Positions 17,341 to 24,817 of a stretch of 64,000 nt of DNA are shown here, in pieces. This DNA comes from Desulfobaccales bacterium (GTDB taxonomy: Bacteria > Desulfobacterota > Desulfobaccia > Desulfobaccales > 0-14-0-80-60-11): assembly GCA_041648175.1 (NCBI GenBank), contig JBAZPO010000010.1:76950-140949 (forward strand), written 5' to 3'. The translations under genes were made by a program, and so were the position numbers. The notes beneath the pieces are model-generated. The model did not search any database, had not been told where the DNA came from, and saw only the letters and a program-made list of their open reading frames with translations. Numbering within the stretch: position 1 is the stretch's first letter; every line of letters begins with the position of its first letter.

Positions 17341-18138
17341 TTACATCGTTTGCAGGAAGGCCAGGGCCTCATCGACCCCGGAGTTTTCATGCACCAGCAT
17401 GCTGATGGCGCCTACCATGTGGGCAGGATTGCGATGCTGGAAGACGTTGCGCCCGATGGAGACGCCAGCGCCCCCGGCTTCGATGGAGCCTTGCACCATC
17501 TCCAGGATGTCGCGGTCGGAATTCATCTTGGGGCCGCCGGCAATGACCACCGGCACCGGACAGCCGGCCACCACTTTGCGGAACGACTCCACCGAACCGG
17601 TGTAGGAGACCTTGACGATGTCTGCGCCCAACTCTGCCGCCAACCGGGCCACGTGCATGATGACCTGAGGGTCGAATTCATCCTTAATCTTTTCGCCCCG
17701 GGGGTACATCATGGCCAAGAGCGGCATGCCCCATTCCCTGGCTTCGCGGGCGACCTGGCCCAGATCGGCCAGCATCTCCCGTTCGGAGCCGTTGCCTATA
17801 TTGATGTGAATGGACAGGGCGTCCGCGCCCAGCTTCAGGGCCTCTTCCACGGTGCATATCAGGGTTTTGGCATTGGGATAGGGCGACAGGGCGGTGGAGC
17901 CCGACAGGTGAATGATCAGCCCCACGTCCTTGCCCCGGCGGCGGTGGCCGCTGGTTACCAAGCCTTTGTGGATGATAATGGCATTGGCCCCGCCCGTGGC
18001 CACCGCATTGACGGTGGTCTTCATGTCGATGAGGCCTTCGATGGGCCCTACCGTGACGCCATGATCCATGGGGACGATCACGGTGCGCCCGGTGTCCCGG
18101 TTCATAATGCGTTCCAAGCGAATCTGTTTGCCGACCAC
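17341..18138 (-). CDS. 2-amino-3,7-dideoxy-D-threo-hept-6-ulosonate (ADTH) synthase
   Basis: 265 aa, MJ0400 family, class I aldolase (DeoC/LacD fold). It condenses aspartate semialdehyde with a 6-deoxy-5-ketofructose-1-phosphate-type donor, the first step of the DAHP-independent shikimate pathway. Motifs: VIVPMDHGVTVGP, the Schiff-base Lys in DIVKVSYTGS, and PVVIAGGPKMNSDRDILEMV for phosphate binding. I choose GTG 18138 as start because GGGAGGA lies about 6 bp upstream and family members begin here; an ATG at 18186 sits inside the T-run of the attenuator and has no Shine-Dalgarno. First structural gene of the aromatic operon. Confidence 0.92.
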   Translation of the reverse strand: MVGKQIRLERIMNRDTGRTVIVPMDHGVTVGPIEGLIDMKTTVNAVATGGANAIIIHKGLVTSGHRRRGKDVGLIIHLSGSTALSPYPNAKTLICTVEEALKLGADALSIHINIGNGSEREMLADLGQVAREAREWGMPLLAMMYPRGEKIKDEFDPQVIMHVARLAAELGADIVKVSYTGSVESFRKVVAGCPVPVVIAGGPKMNSDRDILEMVQGSIEAGGAGVSIGRNVFQHRNPAHMVGAISMLVHENSGVDEALAFLQTM

Positions 18139-18186
18139 GTCTTCCTCCCTCGCCGCTTTGCCTGCCAGGCTTTGACCCCGGCCCAT

Positions 18187-18220
18187 AAAAAAAACCGTGG
18201 TCGCCTCGCCTGCGCCACGG
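18187..18220 (-). terminator. Attenuator: intrinsic terminator in the leader of the aromatic operon
   Basis: On the minus strand CCGTGGCGC (18220-18212), loop of 7, GCG-A-CCACGG (18204-18195), then eight T (18194-18187). The stem is GC-rich with one bulge. It lies 48 bp before the GTG of the first structural gene and downstream of the promoter at 18366-18394, so it must be read through for operon expression. CGAGGCG inside the loop/descending arm is complementary to CGCCTCG near the end of the leader peptide gene (18264-18270), giving an alternative antiterminator fold helped by two CTTTTAAAAG boxes (18254-18263 and 18221-18230). Confidence 0.88.
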
Positions 18221-18256
18221 CTTTTAAAAGATTTTTTAGTTTAGGGCTACATTCTT

Positions 18257-18340
18257 TTAAAAGTCGAGGCGCACTCCTGGCCCGGTAAAATAATAATAGC
18301 TAAAATAAAAATCGACGGTCCGGAGCCAGATGGATTGCAT
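18257..18340 (-). CDS. Leader peptide of the aromatic operon (Phe/Tyr-rich, 27 aa)
   Basis: ATG at 18340, TAA at 18259-18257. The 27 residues include Trp5, the run FYFSYYYF at positions 11-18, and Phe27, so 10 of 27 residues are Phe, Tyr or Trp. GAGGA lies about 10 bp upstream. The reading frame sits between a consensus promoter and an intrinsic terminator, directly ahead of genes for chorismate and phenylalanine synthesis: the layout of a translation-coupled attenuator such as pheA or trp leaders. AAGTCGAGG, containing the ribosome-binding site (18360-18352), is the exact complement of CCTCGACTT at the end of the frame (18269-18261), giving the 1:2 protector pairing. Confidence 0.85.
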   Translation of the reverse strand: MQSIWLRTVDFYFSYYYFTGPGVRLDF

Positions 18341-18365
18341 TTTCTTGAAGTCCTCGACTTTTGAT

Positions 18366-18394
18366 ACCCTAAATTATCCGTGCCCCCATGTCAA
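18366..18394 (-). promoter_or_regulatory. Promoter of the aromatic operon
   Basis: On the minus strand a perfect TTGACA (18394-18389), 17-bp spacer and TAGGGT (18371-18366). Transcription would start near 18359, just before the leader-peptide ribosome-binding site. The -10 is weak (3 of 6 matches), the -35 perfect. Confidence 0.65.
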
Positions 18395-18411
18395 TAAAAA
18401 ATTATTTTGGC

Positions 18412-18417
18412 TATAAT
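18412..18417 (+). promoter_or_regulatory. Candidate -10 box of the DUF3786 gene
   Basis: A perfect TATAAT lies about 95 bp before the plus-strand start at 18511, overlapping the divergent promoter region. No good -35 is present at 16-18 bp, so an activator or extended contacts would be needed. Confidence 0.35.
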
Positions 18418-18510
18418 TTAAGTGATTCAGAAGTCGGGCAATGACCCCGCCGAGAGCTTGTCGGCCGATTCCGCCCCGCTCGACCCAGAGATCTTAGTGA
18501 AGGAGGCGGT

Positions 18511-19149
18511 ATGCCCCGCATCGATGATTATAAGGCAGCCATCGCCCTGGCGGTGGCGGAGTTGAAACAAGTAAATCCCAAGCGGCTGGAGGCTCGCTGC
18601 GGTGCTGAATATTTTGTCGAGGACGCCCGGGACGGCCTCGTTGTCCCTTATTTCGGCCAGCCGCGCCGCATTACCTGGCCTGAGGTCAGTGTAACCCCTG
18701 GCACCGGCCCGGGAGAGATTTCGCTCCCGGAGCAGATCCTCGTCTTGCACTACTTGCTGCACGCCTCGGGAGAGCCGCTTGCCGGCCGGGTCATCGATTT
18801 CCGTGAGGTCCCGGAAGGCGGATTTTATTGGTCGGCCTTCGTCTCCCGGGCCAAAAAGCCGCTGTTGGAGACCTTCGGCCTTGACTTGAAGCTCTACCTC
18901 AAGGTGGCGGTGAGTCTGGGAGGCCAACCCCAGCCATTGGGCGATGCCGCGGCCTCATTTCTGGCCTTTCCCCGTGTGCCTATTACCCACGTTCTCTGGG
19001 GCGGTGATGAAGAGTTTCCCTCCGAAGCCAATATCCTTTTCGATGCAACCATCCCCGGCTATTTTCCAACCGAAGATGTCGCGGCGCTCGCGGGCGCCTC
19101 AGTGTACCGGTTGATGGGAGCGGCCCGGCAGTTTCAACAAAAGGGGTAA
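18511..19149 (+). CDS. DUF3786 family protein
   Basis: 212 aa, soluble, no signal peptide or membrane segment. The protein begins MPRIDDYKAAIALAVAEL and contains CGAEYF, a central VPYFGQPRRITWPEV, EQILVLHYLLHASG, a FREVPEGGFYW motif and near the end FPRVPITHVLWGGDEEFP with ILFDATIPGYFPTEDVA. These are the conserved blocks I associate with DUF3786, a family of anaerobic bacteria and archaea without firm function, often near corrinoid or Fe-S proteins. A strong AAGGAGG precedes the ATG. It is divergent from the aromatic operon and upstream of ssrA. Confidence 0.8.
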   Translation: MPRIDDYKAAIALAVAELKQVNPKRLEARCGAEYFVEDARDGLVVPYFGQPRRITWPEVSVTPGTGPGEISLPEQILVLHYLLHASGEPLAGRVIDFREVPEGGFYWSAFVSRAKKPLLETFGLDLKLYLKVAVSLGGQPQPLGDAAASFLAFPRVPITHVLWGGDEEFPSEANILFDATIPGYFPTEDVAALAGASVYRLMGAARQFQQKG

Positions 19150-19208
19150 ATCAACGAGAGACTATAGCCCCAGGTCTTGCCAGCCAGGATGAGCGCTAGA
19201 AACGATAC

Positions 19209-19236
19209 TTGCGAAATCCTAAATAATGGTTATAAT
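19209..19236 (+). promoter_or_regulatory. ssrA: Promoter of ssrA
   Basis: TTGCGA (19209-19214), 16-bp spacer, TATAAT (19231-19236); the RNA 5' end follows eight bases later at 19245. Confidence 0.75.
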
Positions 19237-19244
19237 TTAATTTA

Positions 19245-19593
19245 GGGGGCGTAACGGCTTCGACGTAAATAGGGAACTGTGAGTTGCATGCCGAGGTCCT
19301 GTCCGCTCGTAAAACGGGTAGGAAAACCACAATTGCTGACAACTACAGCTACGCTCTAGCCGCTTAAGGCTAGCATCTGAGGCTCGATGCCGGGAGAGGG
19401 CCCCAGATGACGGTATCCTGGCGAAGCCGCCAACAAGGCCCATGGGTTGGCGGACGAAAATTTAAGGTGGGCTAGCCTCTAAGGATTCTGCCGGTGGAAG
19501 CCTTCTTGGGGCGAAACTAAAACATTGGCTACGCATGTAGAAGCTTCCAGGGACTATTGGCGGACGCGGGTTCGACTCCCGCCGCCTCCACCA
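19245..19593 (+). ncRNA. ssrA: Transfer-messenger RNA (tmRNA)
   Basis: 349 nt. The 5' end GGGGGCGTAACGGCTTCGACG and the 3' end GCGGGTTCGACTCCCGCCGCC-TCCACCA form the tRNA-like acceptor and T arms with encoded CCA. The tag frame starts at GCT 19335 and ends at TAA 19365-19367, encoding ADNYSYALAA, a typical proteolysis tag with hydrophobic ALAA end. The pseudoknot-rich middle follows. It rescues stalled ribosomes with SmpB. Its 3' end is the integration site of the accessory DNA that follows; the gene is left intact because the element supplies the same T-arm sequence. Confidence 0.95.
19566..19586 (+). other. Attachment site copy 1 (attL) within the tmRNA T-arm
   Basis: The 21 bp beginning GCGGGTTCGACTCCC is repeated exactly at 33635-33655 and with one mismatch over 20 bp at 37374-37393. 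An integrase gene begins 84 bp downstream. Confidence 0.8.
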
Positions 19594-19629
19594 ATTAATT
19601 AGTTAGAAAATTCAAGTATTTATCTCATC

Positions 19630-19689
19630 AAGGCGACCCGGAATTTGGCCATTGTGTCTGTGATTGTGCCTATTCCGGGTTGCCTTTTT
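19630..19689 (+). terminator. Terminator after ssrA, at the island end
   Basis: AAGGCGACCCGGAAT (19630-19644) pairs with ATTCCGGGTTGCCTT (19672-19686; one G-U) across a 27-nt loop, followed by a T-run (19685-19689). It overlaps the 3' end of the convergent integrase gene. Confidence 0.7.
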
Positions 19690-20935
19690 CATTTGCAGTT
19701 CCTGCCAACAAACCTTCCAGCGCCGAACCATCCTGCCTGGTCAAGTTAGGAATGTAGCGGCCATAAGTTTTGTAGATCATCGCCGTGGTTACATGGCCCA
19801 GGGTTCGGGCTACCCACTCCGGGGTTTCTCCTGCCGCCAAGGCCCAGGATGTAAAAGTATGCCGGATCTCGTACATGCGCCGATAGGGCAATTGGCTTTT
19901 CTTCATAGCCCTCATCCACAATTCCCGGAGTTTGTCTTGCAGGATTGGCCTTCCCTCCATATTTAGGAAAACATATGGGCTTTGAGGGTTAGCCAGCTGA
20001 ATCTGTTGCTCTTCCAACACGTTCTTCATGGATGGCCGGATTTCAATCCGGCGATTGCTGGCGGCTGTTTTGAGCTCGGCCTTCTCCAGATTTCTCACCC
20101 GGCTCAACTCAACATGGATAAACCGATCATCGACTGCTGACCATTTCAGGGCCACCTGCTCTGATGGCCTCATGCCCGTAAGCACCGCCAGTTTGAAGTA
20201 TGGCCTGTACCAAGCCGGAATGAACTCTATCAGACTGGCCCATTCCTCCATGGTGAATGGGTGGATACGCAATCTCTTCACCTGTGGCAATTTTAACGCA
20301 TGGAAAGGGTCCGGCAGATCAATCCAGTCAAACTCGCCACAGGCATCCTTGAAAATCACCCGCAAGGGTATCAGGATATTGTGGATCCTCTTAGCAGTCA
20401 GGGGACTGCCTCCTGGCGACTTTTTAGTCCGCAGGTGCGACAGAAACTTCTTCATGAGCACTGGCCGGAACTCGCTAAACGCCGACTTCCCGAAGTAAGG
20501 CAAGAGGTGGCTCCTGAGTATGCTGGTGTAATCTCTAACTAAACTGGCGCTCATGCCAGGGCTCATCTCCGGCCACCATTGCTCCACATAATCACCAAAG
20601 ATGATGTCCTTTGGGGCTCTCCGAAAGGTCTTGCCCTCCAACCTGGTGAAGTGGTCCATCTTGCTGTTGTGAGGGAAACTTTTCCCGAATTCAAATACCC
20701 CGTTTTCGATTTGGGAGACAATGAGGTCCAGCATTTTTCGCAAGCGCAAACGGTTCGTAGGGTTGTCATCCAGCCCGGAAGGCTCCCGAACTCGGTCCCC
20801 CAGATAGTAGAAGTCCACCCAGAGTCTGTCCCCCCGGGCGTAAACCCGACCGGATTTCCCGGCATTAAGCCGACCCCTGGTCCTCGTTTCCTGTTTAGAC
20901 GTCTTGGGAAAGTCGATTACTTTAGCCTGTTGCAT
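19670..20935 (-). CDS. Site-specific tyrosine recombinase (island integrase)
   Basis: 421 aa. The N-terminal part (about 25-90; SGRVYARGDRLWVDFYYLGDRVRE) looks like an arm-type DNA-binding domain (DUF3596-like). A core-binding SAM-like domain follows (about 120-215), then the catalytic domain (about 225-405). Catalytic residues seen: Arg in LTGMRPSEQVAL, Lys in LKTAASNRR, the second Arg in YEIRHTF (Tyr where many have His), LGHVTT and the nucleophile Tyr in IYKTYGRYI. All key positions are intact, so it may be active. It is convergent with ssrA and 76 bp from its 3' end, the usual position for an integrase using a tmRNA att site. Confidence 0.93.
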   Translation of the reverse strand: MQQAKVIDFPKTSKQETRTRGRLNAGKSGRVYARGDRLWVDFYYLGDRVREPSGLDDNPTNRLRLRKMLDLIVSQIENGVFEFGKSFPHNSKMDHFTRLEGKTFRRAPKDIIFGDYVEQWWPEMSPGMSASLVRDYTSILRSHLLPYFGKSAFSEFRPVLMKKFLSHLRTKKSPGGSPLTAKRIHNILIPLRVIFKDACGEFDWIDLPDPFHALKLPQVKRLRIHPFTMEEWASLIEFIPAWYRPYFKLAVLTGMRPSEQVALKWSAVDDRFIHVELSRVRNLEKAELKTAASNRRIEIRPSMKNVLEEQQIQLANPQSPYVFLNMEGRPILQDKLRELWMRAMKKSQLPYRRMYEIRHTFTSWALAAGETPEWVARTLGHVTTAMIYKTYGRYIPNLTRQDGSALEGLLAGTANEKGNPE

Positions 20936-20982
20936 GTGTCAGTCCTCTCCGCCCTTCCAATCACCTCCCATCTGTCCAGATG

Positions 20983-21264
20983 TCACCATTTCCTGGTTAC
21001 CACGGATCGAGGGCTGGTGTCAAATGCCCGGTCTTGAATTACGATCAAACAGTTATCGTTACCCAGGTTGGTTTCCTGGACTCCAATATGGTCGCCACGA
21101 AGCCATGACTCCACTGCACTCCAAATGAATAAAAGCTTTCTGGGTGTTGGTTTCAGGTAATGAATATCCTTCAAGAGTTTCTTCTGCCAGACGAGATTGC
21201 GTATAGTTCCAGGCGACATTTTTATCCGCGAGCCTAATTCATTCACCGTCATATATTCTTCCAC
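20983..21264 (-). CDS. Excisionase-like small DNA-binding protein
   Basis: About 93 aa if started at GTG 21264, which has GAGGA eight bases upstream; ATG 21252 and an upstream ATG at 21333 are alternatives. The segment YMTVNELGSRIKMSPGTIRNLVWQKKLLKDIHYLK followed by KLLFIWSAVESWLRG is a MerR/Xis-type winged helix-turn-helix. The gene lies directly upstream of, and in the same direction as, the integrase with 47 bp between them, which supports a recombination directionality role. The C-terminal 30 residues show no recognisable feature. Confidence 0.7.
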   Translation of the reverse strand: MEEYMTVNELGSRIKMSPGTIRNLVWQKKLLKDIHYLKPTPRKLLFIWSAVESWLRGDHIGVQETNLGNDNCLIVIQDRAFDTSPRSVVTRKW

Positions 21265-21413
21265 AATAATTGTCCTCTTATCTCTATCAGTCCCAGGATA
21301 TTGAAAGCCGGAAGTTATTATTCCTTGGGACATCGTTCGCAGTTATTAGCGGATGAAGCTGATGTTATGTAAAGTCTTAAGCCCCATCTTCTCTGGCAAC
21401 GAGTTCTTTTTTG

Positions 21414-22131
21414 TCAGCCAAGCCCGTTAACCGGCTGCGGCCGGTATTGCCCCGAGATTAGGCGTCCAGCTAGGCAGAGCAAGTTACTTTTAAGGGAGGC
21501 GTCGTACTCCTCAATTGTCACGCCGTCTGTTCCTGGGCATCCTTTGTTCTTGGCGACCCGCCGGAAGGCGGCCCGCAGGTTGTCCAGAGAGCAGATCTCA
21601 TCGAGTATCAGTTCTGTATATCCCTCACCTCCTTGTGCCCACCCAGATAGGGGGGCGGTGTCTGGTTTCGTAGACCTCATAGGCCAGTTTACCGTCTGTC
21701 CCGGCCCCACCGGGAATCCTACAAGACTGAGGCCGCGACGCCTCACTCGGGGTTACAGCTCCATCAGAGCAGGATGGTCGCTCCCCACCGACCCAAAGAC
21801 ACAGTTACCCTGGCCCGCCCCAAAGCGGGCCATGAATAACAGTTCTGCCCCACGCTGGCTATACAGATGAAGATCGGGGGCCGGCCGTAGACAATGAAGC
21901 CCATGGATGAGCCAGCGGAGTCGCTGTAGAAGCAAGGCGTTGCGGTAGATGCCGGGTTGGATATTCTCACCACGTTATAATCCGGACGCGGTAATAGCTG
22001 CAGTATGTAGCATCCATACAGATACAGGGTTCTAGTGCATCCTCGCCCCCGGTCACCCCTAAAGAGCCACAATAAGAGGGGTGCGGGCTCGAAGTAAAAG
22101 GGGGCCCCATGGGAGTCCCGCCTGATCGCAC
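21414..22131 (-). pseudogene. Truncated group II intron with reverse transcriptase/maturase N-terminal fragment
   Basis: The minus frame ending at 21414 contains SLDNLRAAFRRVAKNKG, CPGTDGVTIEEYDASL and LISGQYRPQPV, the N-terminal (RT0/RT1) block of group II intron-encoded proteins. It stops right after PQPV where the RT would continue, so the catalytic domains are missing. Upstream, GTGCGATC at 22131-22124 matches the GTGYG start of group II introns and is followed by about 385 nt of GC-rich, structured sequence. No domain V/VI is visible downstream, so the copy is 3'-truncated and inactive. The intron-end assignment is inference; the RT similarity is clear by eye. Confidence 0.6.
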
Positions 22132-22640
22132 CTGGCACCCAAGCAGGATGTTTCTTTTCTCAGCGGATGAGGTTGTTGGGAGGGGTACCTGGAAATCGGG
22201 TTTGGGATTTTCGACCCTGGAAATTTTATTATGGTTTCTGGATGGATAAGCGATGTACGTTCAAATAATAATGGTGGAGGTAAAAATAACCAACATCAGA
22301 TGAGTTTTTCGGTCCAAATTTCAACGATAACAGCTAACCAATGGTGAGAGCAAGGGGTTAGTAGTTCTTGAGGCCGTTTAGGGTCATTTTACTGGCCCTT
22401 ATAGCCGCAAGACCTCGATGGATGAGATATGGTGTTTTGACGATATGTCAGGATATGGAAAGTTTTTAGCACAGTGATAAGTTCCTTATTATAGCAGAAT
22501 CTTGCATTTTCATATCTAACAACGTTCTCAAAATGGTGACGCCACCAATAGTGAATATTTGTCAGCTCTTTTTCCTCCCGGAGCTTTAGAACTGGAAGGT
22601 ATCCTGTGCATCGGAAGGTGAGTGACGCGGAAGTTAGTCA
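22132..22640. other. Gene-free stretch with one copy of a 17-bp repeat
   Basis: No coding frame is convincing here. GGATATGGAAAGTTTTT (22451-22467) is repeated exactly at 26497-26513, with nearby GTGATAA and ATAGCAG also shared in order. The stretch lies 3' of the glycosyltransferase gene. Confidence 0.55.
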
Positions 22641-24011
22641 TTATCGAGTGAGCCAGCGGCCGTCTCTTAGAGTGAGGAACGCATAAGGACGGATCCATTT
22701 CACGAAAAAGAGGGCGAAAAAAGCATAGAAGACGCCGTAGACGAAGTCCATGTCCCTTTCCGTGCTGATGTAATAAACCGTGAGTATAAAAGAGACCAGG
22801 GCCAGAGCTGTCAAAAACTTAACCAGCACCAAGGGGGAGATGACGATGGCAACCAGGATGAGTGGGATAAAGACACAAGAGAGGGGGAATTCCAATTCTC
22901 GGACAAAAAAGTCAACGATGGGCAGGATGCGGTGCTTTTCCCGGTAGTGGGTAAACATGAAGGTCATCTGTAAGTAGGACTCCCGAAAATTGGACCGGTC
23001 CCAGCGCAGAAACATACGGCACATGCCTTTGTAATTCTCGGGGACAGTGGTGTAAACCACGGCGCTGCGCTGGTAAACGGTGTCGTATCCTTGCTTGAGA
23101 ATAAGGTTGGTAAAGGCCCGGTCTTCGCCGATGGTGCAGGGGGCGCCCAGGAAGGTCTGGCGGCGCCACTCTTCCAAAATGGGCAAGATCGCTTCCCGGC
23201 GGTAGGCGGACAAAGCCCCGGGAGTGTAGAAAACAAAGCGGTAGCCGGATTGGGAGGCCCGCAGGAAATCAAAAGCCAGGACAAAACGGACCCACAGCAT
23301 CCGGGTAATCAGGTTGACCGAGCGGTTGTAAACCTTGATGTTGCCGGCCACTCCCCCGATCTTGGCGTCGTGGAGGAGAGGTGCCACAATATGTTTCAAG
23401 GTAGCTGGTTCAATGACGCTGTCCGAGTCCACGGTGACGAAATATTCCCCGGTCCCCATGGTAAAACCGATATAAAGAGCCTCCCGCTTACCTCTGTTTT
23501 CCGGAAAGCGGATTAAGCGGATCAATTCCGGACACCGGGACTGGGCCCGCTGCATGTATTCCCATGTGTCGTCTTTGGAACCGTCATCAATACAGAAAAT
23601 CTCCAACCGATCGGTGGGGTAATCGGATGCGGCCACGGAATAAATGGCCTTCTCCACCATGGCCCCCTCATTGTAAGCGGGGATAATGACCGTAACCTTG
23701 GGGAGAGGCCCCCGGGGCAGGAGAAAAGGCTGGTAGCGCCACCAGAAGAAGGTGCGTACCGCCTGAAAAATTAAAAAAGTCAGGCCGTAGGCGGCCGCCA
23801 CTGCTGCCAAGGGCTTTTGATAGGTCTGTAGAGTGAACAGGGCCAGATAACTATCCAGAAAACCCACTTCCAGGGCCACCCAGAATGAAACCAGCAGCCC
23901 CAGGGGCACAAAGATTTTTATCAATAAATCTATTGTATTTAAACGCTTGGCGGCCGGCAAAAGAGAGCCGTAGTCGGCCGCGGACTTAACTGCGCTGGCT
24001 GATACTTGCAT
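22641..24011 (-). CDS. Processive family 2 glycosyltransferase (hyaluronan/chitin synthase-like)
   Basis: 456 aa from ATG 24011; TTG 24026 is possible. Two N-terminal transmembrane helices (about 35-60 and 70-92) precede the GT-A domain, and four or five helices follow at the C-terminus. Catalytic features: VIIPAYNEG, CIDDGSKDDT, metal-binding TVDSDSVIEP, GEDRAFT (catalytic base) and RMFLRWDRSNFRES, the (Q/R)xxRW motif of processive synthases. It probably polymerises and exports a UDP-sugar polymer (N-acetylglucosamine or mixed), but the product cannot be told. It is the last gene behind the two-component pair on the same strand, so surface polysaccharide may be under that system's control. 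Confidence 0.88.
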   Translation of the reverse strand: MQVSASAVKSAADYGSLLPAAKRLNTIDLLIKIFVPLGLLVSFWVALEVGFLDSYLALFTLQTYQKPLAAVAAAYGLTFLIFQAVRTFFWWRYQPFLLPRGPLPKVTVIIPAYNEGAMVEKAIYSVAASDYPTDRLEIFCIDDGSKDDTWEYMQRAQSRCPELIRLIRFPENRGKREALYIGFTMGTGEYFVTVDSDSVIEPATLKHIVAPLLHDAKIGGVAGNIKVYNRSVNLITRMLWVRFVLAFDFLRASQSGYRFVFYTPGALSAYRREAILPILEEWRRQTFLGAPCTIGEDRAFTNLILKQGYDTVYQRSAVVYTTVPENYKGMCRMFLRWDRSNFRESYLQMTFMFTHYREKHRILPIVDFFVRELEFPLSCVFIPLILVAIVISPLVLVKFLTALALVSFILTVYYISTERDMDFVYGVFYAFFALFFVKWIRPYAFLTLRDGRWLTR

Positions 24012-24169
24012 AAGGTATACGCCCAAAGATCAGAGGGTGGATTGAACTGATTGGGAGTAATTATGACCGGACGGGCGGACCCTGACTATTGGCCGAACGC
24101 CAATTATAGGAAAACCGATGGAGGTTATTTAATAAGCCGATGGAGGAGAAAAGAGGCTCCAAAGGAGGG

Positions 24170-24817
24170 TCAGGAGTCCAGGGAAGTGAGTCCTTCCCGG
24201 AGGGCGTATTTGATGAGTTCGGCGAAGCTTTGGAAATCCAGCTTCTCCATGATCTGGCGGCGGTAGGCTTCCACGGTTTTGAGGCCCAGATGTAGGGTGG
24301 CGGCAATCTGCCGGGGGTTCTTGCCTTCGGCGAAGAGCTGTAAGACTTCCCGTTCCCGGGGAGTCAACACCGCAAAAGCGGAGTTGTCGAGGGCCGGAGA
24401 AGTATAGTCTTCAACCACCACTCCGGCCACCTCCGGGCTCAGGTAGACCTGGTTGACTATGACCAGTTTAATGGCCTTGATAAGTTCCTGAGAGGCGGAA
24501 TGTTTCAGCAAGTAACCCGACGCCCCAGCCTGGAGCATGCCTTTGACAAAGCGGCGGTCGGCGTGCATGGACAGGGCGATGATCTTGATCTGCCGGTTTT
24601 CCTCGAGAATCTGGCGGGTGGCGTCAATGCCGTTGAGGTCAGGCATGGTGACGTCCATAACCACCACGTCAGGGCTGAGTTCTCGGGCCAGCCGCACCGC
24701 AGCCCGGCCGTCGCCGGCCTCACCCACAACTTGCAGGCCGGGTTCTCGCTCCAGCAAGGCGGCGAGCCCTTCCCGCATGATCTGATGATCATCGGCCAAA
24801 AGGATTTTAGTGCTCAT
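24170..24817 (-). CDS. NarL/FixJ-type response regulator
   Basis: 215 aa. A receiver domain (1-120) has LLADDHQIMREGL, phospho-acceptor in VVVMDVTMPDLNG and Lys in GYLLKHSA. The C-terminal LuxR helix-turn-helix (about 148-210) reads LTPREREVLQLFAEGKNPRQIA and LKTVEAYRRQIMEKL. It overlaps the kinase gene by 11 bp, giving a tight cognate pair. Likely targets are neighbouring island genes (glycosyltransferase, autotransporter), which is inference from position only. Confidence 0.93.
   Translation of the reverse strand: MSTKILLADDHQIMREGLAALLEREPGLQVVGEAGDGRAAVRLARELSPDVVVMDVTMPDLNGIDATRQILEENRQIKIIALSMHADRRFVKGMLQAGASGYLLKHSASQELIKAIKLVIVNQVYLSPEVAGVVVEDYTSPALDNSAFAVLTPREREVLQLFAEGKNPRQIAATLHLGLKTVEAYRRQIMEKLDFQSFAELIKYALREGLTSLDS

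Noticed and set aside
18427..18927. Minus-strand frame opposite the DUF3786 gene
   Set aside because: The plus-strand gene has a strong ribosome-binding site and conserved family blocks; the minus frame has none.
21764..22138. 124-codon minus-strand frame beside the RT fragment
   Set aside because: The translation has no protein-like pattern; the sequence is better explained as the structured 5' part of a group II intron.
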